From: Chlorophyllum brunneum | Lineage: Eukaryota > Basidiomycota > Agaricomycetes > Agaricales > Agaricaceae | Length of the DNA: 64,000 bases | Direction: 5' to 3' | NCBI GenBank assembly: GCA_963576785.1 | Contig: OY756147.1 | Coordinates: 992,001 to 1,056,000, forward strand | Part shown: positions 11,501-19,591 of the stretch, piece by piece | Layout of the letters: each line of letters starts with the position of its first letter | Numbering within the stretch: position 1 is the stretch's first letter | The notes under the pieces: model-generated | The model's input: only the letters and a program-made list of their open reading frames with translations | Database searches by the model: none | Told to the model about the DNA's origin: nothing | Program-made: the position numbers and the translations under genes

Positions 11501-12772
11501 CCATTTAAATTTATGGTAAGAAAGAATCGGAAGTTCAACTAAATCCAAGTGAATTCTTTCGAATGGACACTTTGCGCATGTAGGGTTCTCTCTAAAGGGT
11601 TTCTGGTGCATCTTTCCCTTGGCACAACCGTCACAGACTGGTTTTTGCTCGGGAATCCGCACCGGAGTAAACCCAATCATATTTTTCTCAAAATGATTGA
11701 GGATATGATTAGAGGGGTGTCCTAATCTCACATGTACAACTTTGTAGCCAACGATTGGATCCGCAGTCATAGCTGCTTGTTCTGAATGTACAATTTTGGT
11801 ATTAACAAAATGTAAAGTAGTGTTACGACTTGCTGAAGGGTATGCTTGAAGAATAGTATTTCCTTTACTATCAACAACTACTGATTCGTTGGCATCTGTT
11901 CTAACAGTTTTGCCATCCTGGCATAACTGTCCCACTGACATTAGTCATTCAGAGGTTCCTTTTAGAAGGAAGACTGGATATATTAATATCTGCGTTGGTT
12001 GAACACTGTCAGTCTTCCCGTTATAGACTTTATGCTTAAGCATAACTGCGCCAAGACCAACCGCATTAAGGTAGGGGCCTTGTGCTCCTACAGTTTTAAT
12101 TGGAATTGAAACTTCGAGTTCTTCGAAGTTGATGAAGTCTTCCGCATAAGGGGTATAATGACATGATGCCCCTGAGTCTAATAACCATATGTCACTATAT
12201 TCTTCTAGTGGCATTATTATTTGATCATTGCTTAGCGATCGAGATCTTATTTGATCCGGTACTCTTAAATACTGATCAGGCATGCGTGTTGAGAAACAAG
12301 AAAATTGAGAAGTGTTAAAACACTTCTCATTCATCGATTTGCATGAAAATACATTATTATGGGATCCTAAAGATCCCGATAGCATATCTATATGCCCGGC
12401 CCCCGACGTCCCTTCCCCTTGCCTTTGCCTTTCTTCTTGTGAAGACAGCCGGTTGGCATATGGGTGACAGGACTGTGTATCAGGGTTAGTAAGAGTATCT
12501 GAGATCAAATTGATCACATACTCAGCTCCTCCCTTCTTCTTGAAGTTGCTCCTGTAGTCCGTCAATGAAAGTCCAAGAGACACCTCAGATTGAGGTGCCA
12601 AAGCAAATGGTTCGGACTTTGGAGACTTTGGGAGAGGCCCAGAAGAGGGTCCTGCGATGTTCGCAGGGTTTCTGGGGTCACGGATGTCGTAGGCGACATC
12701 CTGAGCCGGTGCCATGAGGTCATCAACCTCCTTCTCGCTCTCAAGCCACTTGAAGGCTTCGTCTACCAACAC
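8516..12772 (-). pseudogene. Copia pol: protease, integrase, RT, RNase H
   Basis: Read on the minus strand. Protease: WLLDSGASCHYTP (about 12175). Integrase: an H-H-C-C region (HVRLGHPSNH, CDGCAKGKMH), then catalytic residues in HLDLVELP, CTDRGGEY and [42 protein letters not shown] and YVDDSMFIG. RNase H: FSDSDWAGD and SSTEAEYMALS, then KHIDVKYHYIRD. The single frame is broken by about eight in-frame stops (near 11946, 10851, 10191, 9869, 9771, 9589, 9334 and 9268). All are TGA, at places where arginine would fit. The RT and RNase H catalytic residues themselves survive. Confidence 0.92.
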
Positions 12773-13080
12773 TGTAAGTGTGGCAGGTTGCCAATAAGTG
12801 GTCTTGTTCTTCTGAGTAAGAGAGTATCCCTTACTCTGGAATCACTCCGTTGGAGGGGAGGGCCTAGGAAGAGGAGGAAATTCCTCTTCATAGGTCCTTA
12901 CAGCCAGAGCTACTATTTCCTCATGAGGAGAAAGGTAGAACGGCTGAACCTCTCCAGGTTCAAGCGAGTCACCCCGGACGACAGAGTCCATGCTAGGAAT
13001 CTTTATCACATGATGCATAGCCAAATTGAGTTTATTCCCAAATTTGGGAGAAATCAATAAGGCATATGGCGAATCAAGGG

Positions 13081-13085
13081 GTAAG
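13081..13085 (+). repeat. Gypsy target site duplication (left), GTAAG
   Basis: GTAAG precedes the Gypsy LTR and recurs at 19592-19596 after the other LTR. Joining the flanks restores an open Copia frame reading FLLPLDSPYALL. Confidence 0.95.
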
Positions 13086-13394
13086 TGTTACGACCTTAGT
13101 CTCTGACTCAGGTTGCAAGCCTTTGGATAAAGGAAAGGAAGTAGAGAAAGGAAGAAGGGATGATACGATTGGTAAAGTGTAAGGAATACATCAAGTATTA
13201 CTACACTTTATATACTAGTGGTAGAGGCTAATAATAAGGGAGTCGAGTAACGGAGTCATAGGAGACGAGTAGAACGAGTCAGGTAGGAGGCACAGCCTCT
13301 AGGGTGATACAGGAGATGAAACGAGTATGAGGGTACACGAGGTAATGGGCGCATGATAGGAATGATAGGAATGAACGGTCTATAATTCGTAACA
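13086..13394 (-). repeat. Gypsy 3' LTR
   Basis: 309 bp with TGTTACGACC...ATTCGTAACA ends. It is almost identical to 19283-19591 and contains a TATA-like TATATAAAG on the minus strand (13206-13214, plus CTTTATATA). Confidence 0.95.
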
Positions 13395-13412
13395 ATACTT
13401 CCTTTTCAAGCT
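13395..13412 (-). other. Gypsy polypurine tract
   Basis: On the minus strand the bases abutting the 3' LTR read GAAAAGGAAGTAT, a purine run in the position required for plus-strand priming. Confidence 0.75.
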
Positions 13413-13501
13413 TCATGTCCTCATGATACGTATTACTGTAAAGGTCCTTTGTAGAATAGAGCATATGGGATTTGGTGATGGTAAGAAAACGCGACGAGTG
13501 T

Positions 13502-14338
13502 TCACTCGTTCATAGGTACGGCCGCGCCCAGGGCTCTGGCCAAGTCCTTCTTGTTTCCTCCGATGAGAGGTGTTTTGTCAACACGGCATAAGCCAATCCA
13601 GAGGGGTGCGTGTGGCGGTCCTTCTTTGAACAGGAAGTGGGTGTGATTGTTGTACGTGGTGTTGTCGTTGGTGTGGTTGCTTAACAGTTTGTATACGATG
13701 TCCTTCCAGTAATCGTTGTCTTTCTCACCTTCTGATTTCAACGTATTATATCCTGTCGGCGGGTGGAAAGTCATGGGTGTGATGGGGGGTACTACCGTGG
13801 TGAGTATGGTCTGGAGGTGAGCGACTTCTTCTTCGATGTCGGGGTGGAGTAGTTGGTCGGCGACGGTTCTTTCTTGAGTTTTTTGTTCGCATGTGTGGCA
13901 GATGTGATGTTGGATGGGGAACAGGTCGTTGCTAACGAGTAGTCGGTTAACGATGTGGTGGGAGAGGTTATCTGTGCTTCTTGATTCGTACGTATTGAGT
14001 CGTTCGGCTAGAGCTACAAGGATACTGTGCATCCGAGCTCGTATGTTGGAGATAACGAGGAGTTGTAAGTCGTCGTTAATCTCGTACAAGTGCCTCTCCA
14101 GTTGGTCTCTCCTTCCTTCGTCGATGATGAACTGATTGAGTCTTGGAGTGGCGTCGGATAATGTGTCCATAATTTTCGAGGCTCCTTCTTGGGTTGCCTT
14201 TACTGCTGCTCCCAATAGTATTATGGTGTCGACTAGTGTTTCTCCTTCTACGATTTCTTCATGGTTGGTCCTTTCTGGTACGAGTTCTTCGAATTCTTTG
14301 AGGTAGGGATACGGGGTAAGTTGGCGTTCGGCGGGCAT
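13502..14338 (-). CDS. Unidentified third ORF of the Gypsy element
   Basis: A 278-codon ATG-to-stop frame in sense with gag and pol, lying between pol and the 3' LTR, the position of env or accessory genes in other LTR elements. I do not recognise the protein. It is mostly predicted helix (for example NQFIIDEGRRDQLERHLYE), has a single H-X-C-X2-C cluster (HICHTC, near residue 145), a Pro-rich segment and a C terminus LARALGAAVPMNE. I see no signal peptide or clear membrane segment, so it is not env-like. It begins 98 bp after the pol stop. How it would be translated (spliced subgenomic RNA, reinitiation) is unknown. The rest of the element is intact, which argues that the frame is kept by selection. 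Confidence 0.7.
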   Translation of the reverse strand: MPAERQLTPYPYLKEFEELVPERTNHEEIVEGETLVDTIILLGAAVKATQEGASKIMDTLSDATPRLNQFIIDEGRRDQLERHLYEINDDLQLLVISNIRARMHSILVALAERLNTYESRSTDNLSHHIVNRLLVSNDLFPIQHHICHTCEQKTQERTVADQLLHPDIEEEVAHLQTILTTVVPPITPMTFHPPTGYNTLKSEGEKDNDYWKDIVYKLLSNHTNDNTTYNNHTHFLFKEGPPHAPLWIGLCRVDKTPLIGGNKKDLARALGAAVPMNE

Positions 14339-14435
14339 GGTGTGTTGTAGAGATAGTTGGCAAAATCAAGGGTGAAGTGAATACCACGAGTGATGCGGTG
14401 AGTGTAGTGGTTACTTGAGATGCGAGGTTTGTTGT

Positions 14436-17400
14436 TCATAATTGCTGCTTTTTACCCCCCCTTTTTATAGGTTTCGTCCTCGAAATCTTGCTTACGAATT
14501 CTTGTACCGCTTCCTTGGCGCTGTCTAAGTTTGTTTCGTCTTCCCATGTATCTTCTTCGGACGTATATCCTTTCCAGTGTACTAGGTACTGTTTTCGTTT
14601 CCCTTTTGTGCGGTGTCCTCGGATTTCGTCTACTTCGTAGTGTTCCTCATCATTGACTATCTCGGGGATCGGTGGTGGTGGAGTGCGCTGGCTGTCAAAC
14701 TCGGGGTTATGATAGGGGGAAAGTAGTCTGCTGTTGAACACGTCGTGTATCGCCCATGTTTCAGGTAGCTCCAGGTGGTAGCTTGTTTCTCCTATTTTTT
14801 CCTTTACTCGGAAGGGTCCGTATCTCTTGTGATCTAGTTTTTTCGTTGGTCTTGTTGTCTTAATATTGTCTGCTTCCAGCCAAATTTGGTCTCCTGCTTG
14901 GTACTCGTGTTCTGGTTTTGTGCTGTTCCGCTTCTCCATCTGTACCTGGTTTTGTTGGAGCATCTTGATCATCTCTTGGCGTATGTCTTGTAGTTCTTGT
15001 ATTCTTTCCGTGATTGCTGGAGCCTTGATCTCGTTTGAGATGTCTCCTTTCCATGGGTGTCGTCCGTATACTATCTGGAACGGTGAATGTCCTGTGGCAC
15101 TATGTGTTTTATCGTTATACTGGAATTCTGCCGTGCTAAGCCATTTCTTCCAGTTGTTCTGTGCATGATTGATTACATTCCTGAGGTAGGTCTCAACCTC
15201 TTGGTTGATGCGCTCCGTTTGACCGTCTGTTTGTGGATGATATGCCATGGATAGGTTACGTTGGGTGCCGGTTGCTCTGCAAAGTTCTGCCATGAATTTT
15301 GATGCGAATTGTGGACCTCTGTCACTGATGATCCTGCGTGGTATCCCATGTTGTCTCCATATGTCGTCCCGATATATATCTCCTAACTCCTCGGATGATA
15401 GGGTGGTATTAACTGCCCGTAGTCTGATCATTTTGCTGAAACGATCAACGATGACAAGTATCGCATCGTATCCCTCCGATTCTGGCAGTGGTCCTATCAT
15501 GTCGATTGATATCTCTTCCCATGGTCCGTTGGGTATTGGTAGTGGGTGGAGATGTGTGGTGGGTCGTGTTCGGAGTATTTTGTTTCGCTGACATGTGTCA
15601 CATCCCTTGATGTATCGTTTAACATCATTGCGCATTTGTGGCCACCAATATGTCCTTTTGAGGAGTTCGATCATTCTGTGTTGTCCCGGGTGTCCTACGT
15701 CCGTTTTGTCGTGGTGTTGTTGGAGTATTTCTTGGCGTAATTCGGTGTTTGGTGGTACATATATTCTTCCTTCGAAGATGGGTAATCCATCAGTTTCCCA
15801 TATCTCCTCTGGTTGTTTCTCCTTTTCTCTTAACCACTGTGTTTCTCTCTTCTGCTCCTTTCGTAGTCGGTGTTTCAGGTCTTCTTCTCCCGATATATCC
15901 CACATCTGTCTGATCTCGGTGGTAGTGTTGTCGAATAAGTGGTCAGGTAATAGCGTGATATCTGTGTTGTCCTTGGTTGTGTCCGTTTTCGCTAGTCTTG
16001 ATAACACATCTGCTTTTGTGTTTGTTTTACCGGGTATGTGTTTTAACGTGTAGTGATATTCCTGTAATTCCAGTTGCCATCTCGCTTGTCGCCCGGTGAG
16101 TTGTTGCGGTTTCCTAAAATATTCCAAGTTCTTGTGGTCCGTCCATATCTCGAATGGTTTGTCGGCGTCGAGTAGGTATTGTCTCCAAGTTTTGATCGCT
16201 TCTCGGATTGCCAATAATTCTTTGTCGTAGATCTGGTAATTTCGTTCTGCCGGTGTCATTGTTCTTGAGTGGAAGGCGATTGGGTGCCATTGGTTATCCT
16301 GGTCTTGTGATAGTACCACTCCTACTCCGTATCCTGATGCGTCTACTTCCACTCTATATTGTCCTTTATCTCGGGGCATTGCTAGTACTGGTTCGCTCGT
16401 TATTTTCTTCTTGATTTTTTCAAATGCTTGCTGTTGCCGTTCTGACCATGACCATTGTGCGTCTTTCTTTTTGAGTTCATGTAGTGGTGTCGCTATGTTA
16501 CTGAAGTCTTGTATGAATCGTCGGTAGAAATTTGCAAAGCCGAGGAATTTTTCGACATCCTTCACGGATTTGGGTGTTGGCCATTCCCTTACTGCTTTCA
16601 CCTTCTCTTCCTCCATTTTAACGCTGCCCTGTCCTACCACAAAGCCCAGTATGGGTATTTCCTTCGCGTCGAACATACATTTTGACCGTTTGAAGTAGAG
16701 TTGGTGTTTGGCTGCAATGTCTAAGAACCGTGTCGTTCTTTCCTCGAGTTCTTCCTGTGTGGTCCCTGGAATGACAAAATCGTCCATGTAGTTGACAAGC
16801 GTTCCTTCATGTAATAGTTCTCGGAATATCGTGTTCATCATTCTTTGGAAGGTTGCCGGTGAATTGCTCATTCCGAAGAACATGACCGTAGGTTCAAATA
16901 ATCCGTTGTTTGTCACGAATGCTGCCTTCCATTCGTCTCCTTTCCTAATTCTGACGTTGTTGTATCCCCAAATGATGTCGAGCTTATTAAACACTTTTGC
17001 GTCCTTTAGTCGGTCTAGAACTTCGCTTATAAGTGGTAGTGGCGTTTTATCTTTGATAGTGTGTTCATTTAGCTTCTTGTAATCTTGTACCAGGCGTTTT
17101 GTTCCGTCTTTTTTTGGTATAAAGAAGCATGGGGTGGCGTAGGGGGATTGTGATGGTCTGATACGTCCTGAGGCGAGGTTTTCGTCGAGGAATTTTTGTA
17201 GTTCCTGTTTTTCCGTTACTGTCATTGGGTAAACTTTGGATTGCAGTACCGGAGGTGCATCCTCTGACAGATTTATCTCGTGGTCCCATACCGTGTGTGC
17301 GGGTAGATTATCAAAGTTTTTTTTGTTGAATAAATGGGTGTACTGTCGGAGGTATGGTGGTAGATCTTCATCGTCCGTTCGGTCCGCCTTTTTTTCTTCA

Positions 17401-17858
17401 ATGTGTTCCTTGACTGTCCGTATTTTCTCGTTGAACCGTATGTCACTATGTGATGTTTTGCAATCTTCTGGACATCTCGTGAATCGTATGACATGATTGT
17501 TCCAATCGATTTCCGGGTTATGTTTAACCAGCCAATCGTGTCCCAAGTATAAGTCCGCGCTTTCCAATTGTGTTACTAGAGCGTCGATTTGTTCCGTGTG
17601 GTTGCCGTTGTTTAATACCAGTTGTGCCTTGTCCGTTATTTCTCCCTTTTTATTTTCTGTGCCGTCGGCATTGATCACTCTGATTGGGGTTTCCAGAGGT
17701 TTAGTCGGGATCTGTTCTTCGTCTATTGTTCGTTGTGCTATGCACGTGTGGGTGCATCCGGAGTCTACGAGGGTTGTGATTTGTCTGCGTCCTTTTCTTG
17801 TCTGGATTGTTGAGTCGAGGAGAAGTTCGCGCGTAGAGTTTCGTTTTTGGGGAATCAC
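14436..17858 (-). CDS. pol: Gypsy pol polyprotein with chromodomain
   Basis: Open frame of 1140 codons from the first visible GTG; there is no ATG start, and the frame continues open upstream into the gag end in the -1 frame, so it is probably made as a Gag-Pol fusion. Domains in order: aspartic protease (VDSGCTHTC, near residue 32), RT with LDIIWGYNN and YMDD (about 210-365), RNase H (VEVDASGYGVG, about 510), integrase H2C2 finger (HPGQHR...CDTCQRNK, about 715-760), catalytic residues in SIDMIGPLP, ISDRGPQF and NQEVETYL, and a C-terminal chromodomain (EVDEIRGHR, YLVHWKGY, EEDTWE; about 1060-1115). Chromodomains of chromoviruses direct integration to heterochromatin marks. No key residue appears lost. 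Confidence 0.95.
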   Translation of the reverse strand: MIPQKRNSTRELLLDSTIQTRKGRRQITTLVDSGCTHTCIAQRTIDEEQIPTKPLETPIRVINADGTENKKGEITDKAQLVLNNGNHTEQIDALVTQLESADLYLGHDWLVKHNPEIDWNNHVIRFTRCPEDCKTSHSDIRFNEKIRTVKEHIEEKKADRTDDEDLPPYLRQYTHLFNKKNFDNLPAHTVWDHEINLSEDAPPVLQSKVYPMTVTEKQELQKFLDENLASGRIRPSQSPYATPCFFIPKKDGTKRLVQDYKKLNEHTIKDKTPLPLISEVLDRLKDAKVFNKLDIIWGYNNVRIRKGDEWKAAFVTNNGLFEPTVMFFGMSNSPATFQRMMNTIFRELLHEGTLVNYMDDFVIPGTTQEELEERTTRFLDIAAKHQLYFKRSKCMFDAKEIPILGFVVGQGSVKMEEEKVKAVREWPTPKSVKDVEKFLGFANFYRRFIQDFSNIATPLHELKKKDAQWSWSERQQQAFEKIKKKITSEPVLAMPRDKGQYRVEVDASGYGVGVVLSQDQDNQWHPIAFHSRTMTPAERNYQIYDKELLAIREAIKTWRQYLLDADKPFEIWTDHKNLEYFRKPQQLTGRQARWQLELQEYHYTLKHIPGKTNTKADVLSRLAKTDTTKDNTDITLLPDHLFDNTTTEIRQMWDISGEEDLKHRLRKEQKRETQWLREKEKQPEEIWETDGLPIFEGRIYVPPNTELRQEILQQHHDKTDVGHPGQHRMIELLKRTYWWPQMRNDVKRYIKGCDTCQRNKILRTRPTTHLHPLPIPNGPWEEISIDMIGPLPESEGYDAILVIVDRFSKMIRLRAVNTTLSSEELGDIYRDDIWRQHGIPRRIISDRGPQFASKFMAELCRATGTQRNLSMAYHPQTDGQTERINQEVETYLRNVINHAQNNWKKWLSTAEFQYNDKTHSATGHSPFQIVYGRHPWKGDISNEIKAPAITERIQELQDIRQEMIKMLQQNQVQMEKRNSTKPEHEYQAGDQIWLEADNIKTTRPTKKLDHKRYGPFRVKEKIGETSYHLELPETWAIHDVFNSRLLSPYHNPEFDSQRTPPPPIPEIVNDEEHYEVDEIRGHRTKGKRKQYLVHWKGYTSEEDTWEDETNLDSAKEAVQEFVSKISRTKPIKRGGKKQQL

Positions 17859-17917
17859 ATATCGTCTATTGTGTGATAAAACAGAAACTCTAGTTTTATT
17901 GGCTCGCGGGTTTGCGC

Positions 17918-19189
17918 CTACTCGGAGCCTTCGACAAAATCCTCTTTCTCCTCTATTTCTTGTTCATCATCCTCGTTGACTTCTCTGATATGGGCTTTCT
18001 TGGGTGCCCGGCAGTTCTTCGAGATGTGGCCCTGTTTACCGCAATTGTAACACGTTATTTTGGTGTACGTGACTTTTGTCTTCTTCCTGCAGTATTTGGC
18101 AATATGCCCATAGAGGTTACAATTGTAGCACCTCAGTTTTCCAGTCTGATCGGTGTCTGCCCTTTGTCGTCCTATCTCCATGGGTTGTCCTCTTCCCCCA
18201 TAGATAACTCCGGTGGTGGTTTTGACATCTCCTCTAGTGATGTCCGTTGCTTCGTAACCTTGTCCTACTGCGAGGATCGTGGTTTTCCATTTGCTGTATG
18301 TTGTTGGGACGGAGGTTGTCGGGTAACCTACTATGGTTCGAATAATGTCTGCTCTGGTGTGGCGCTTGAGAAGGAATATCGCATGTGTGTCGTCTGTTCC
18401 TGCTTGGGCTCTTAATGCTTCGAATTCGATTAAGAAGTCTGCTGTGTTCTTCTTTCCCTGTTTGAACGTCTCTATTTCTCCTTCTGCTATGGCTTTCCTA
18501 TTCCCCAAGGAGAACGTGGCTTCTACTTCTTTCGTAAAGTCCTCCCAAGCCGGTGTTTTCTTATTCTGGATGGCTTGTAGTTGCGTGTTGGCGTAAGGAC
18601 CTGCTAGTCCTCCTTTCATCCTTGCCAAAATGGCTACTATTTTCTGTTCTTCTTCGTCTATCTTGTTGAACATCAGCCATAAGGATATGGCTCTCCACCA
18701 ATCGTCAAATTTGGTCCTATCCCCATTAAAATATCCTGGTTCCGGGGCTAGGTTCTTTGGTACGTTGATCTCGTCTGTCATTTCTGGTTCTGACTCTGGT
18801 TCGCTGTGTTCGTTTTCGTAGGTTTCGGCGATTTCTATATTGGCTGTGGCGTCGGCGACTTCTGTGTCGAATTCGGTTTCGAATAGAGCTGTGTCGATTT
18901 CTTCTTCAAACGGAGCTGGTTCTTCGTCTGTGCTGTGTTCAGATTCTTCCTCGTAGGTTTCGGCGATATCTATATCGGATGTGTTCTCGGCGACTTCTGT
19001 GTCGAATTCGGTTTCAAATAGAGCTGTGGTCTCGTCTACGCTGTGTTCGGATTTCTGCCGTTTAAGGCCTTCAGGTATTTCTGGTTCTGTTGATTGTTTG
19101 GATCCTGTTGCTATGGGTGAACCCTGGATGTCTGTTGGTCTCGGAGCTCTCTGTCTTCTCGGTGTTCTCGATGAGCTACTGCTGCTCAT
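17918..19189 (-). CDS. gag: Gypsy gag protein
   Basis: 423-codon frame starting with ATG at 19189 and ending TAG at 17918-17920. The N terminus is Ser/Arg-rich, followed by an acidic region containing a duplicated block (FETEFDTEVA occurs twice). A retrotransposon capsid region follows (FNGDRTKFDDWWRAI), then two CCHC zinc knuckles (CYNCNLYGHIAKYC and CYNCGKQGHISKNC) for RNA packaging. The pol frame overlaps its end in the -1 register. It forms the virus-like particle of the element in the cell; these elements have no extracellular stage. Confidence 0.93.
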   Translation of the reverse strand: MSSSSSSRTPRRQRAPRPTDIQGSPIATGSKQSTEPEIPEGLKRQKSEHSVDETTALFETEFDTEVAENTSDIDIAETYEEESEHSTDEEPAPFEEEIDTALFETEFDTEVADATANIEIAETYENEHSEPESEPEMTDEINVPKNLAPEPGYFNGDRTKFDDWWRAISLWLMFNKIDEEEQKIVAILARMKGGLAGPYANTQLQAIQNKKTPAWEDFTKEVEATFSLGNRKAIAEGEIETFKQGKKNTADFLIEFEALRAQAGTDDTHAIFLLKRHTRADIIRTIVGYPTTSVPTTYSKWKTTILAVGQGYEATDITRGDVKTTTGVIYGGRGQPMEIGRQRADTDQTGKLRCYNCNLYGHIAKYCRKKTKVTYTKITCYNCGKQGHISKNCRAPKKAHIREVNEDDEQEIEEKEDFVEGSE

Positions 19190-19269
19190 ATACTGTTGTC
19201 CTGGTCGGAGGCTATTATTCCAAGCCTAGTTACGAATAGTGGCACCTCTCTTGCAAGGTGAGTTGAATG

Positions 19270-19282
19270 ACACTTTACCAAA
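19270..19282 (-). promoter_or_regulatory. Gypsy primer-binding site, self-complementary to its own LTR
   Basis: Next to the 5' LTR (one base away) the minus strand reads TTGGTAAAGTGT. This is an exact 12-nt complement of ACACTTTACCAA inside the LTR (minus strand; plus 19366-19377). That LTR segment lies about 30 bp downstream of TATATAAAG (19403-19411), where the transcript should start. The arrangement matches the self-priming of Tf1/sushi-type elements, in which the RNA 5' end folds back as the primer. Confidence 0.75.
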
Positions 19283-19591
19283 TGTTACGACCTTAGTCTC
19301 TGACTCAGGTTGCAAGCCTTTGGATAAAGGAAAGGAAGTAGAGAAAGGAAGAAGGGATGATACGATTGGTAAAGTGTAAGGAATACATCAAGTATTACTA
19401 CACTTTATATACTAGTGGTAGAGGCTAATAATAAGGGAGTCGAGTAACGGAGTCATAGGAGACGAGTAGAACGAGTCAGGTAGGAGGCACAGCCTCTAGG
19501 GTGATACAGGAGATGAAACGAGTATGAGGGTACACGAGGTAACGGGCGCATGATAGGAATGATAGGAATGAACGGTCTATAATTCGTAACA
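19283..19591 (-). repeat. Gypsy 5' LTR
   Basis: 309 bp, near-identical partner of 13086-13394. On the minus strand it carries the TATA-like box (19403-19411) and the inferred transcript start (19377). Confidence 0.95.

Larger units (their letters stand above)
13086..19591 (-). mobile_element. Chromodomain Gypsy LTR retrotransposon, apparently intact
   Basis: This is a 6,506-bp element with 309-bp LTRs and a GTAAG duplication, inserted in the gag-side region of the Copia element. Minus-strand order: 5' LTR (19283-19591), primer site, gag, pol with C-terminal chromodomain, a third frame, purine tract, 3' LTR (13086-13394). The LTRs differ by a single noticed substitution (GTAATGGGCG against GTAACGGGCG), and gag and pol have no internal stops, so the insertion is recent and the copy may be competent. 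Confidence 0.95.

Noticed and set aside
14866..18415. Plus-strand frames of up to 167 codons, rich in Cys, Ser and Val
   Set aside because: They lie opposite the intact Gypsy gag and pol and have the composition expected of antisense translation.
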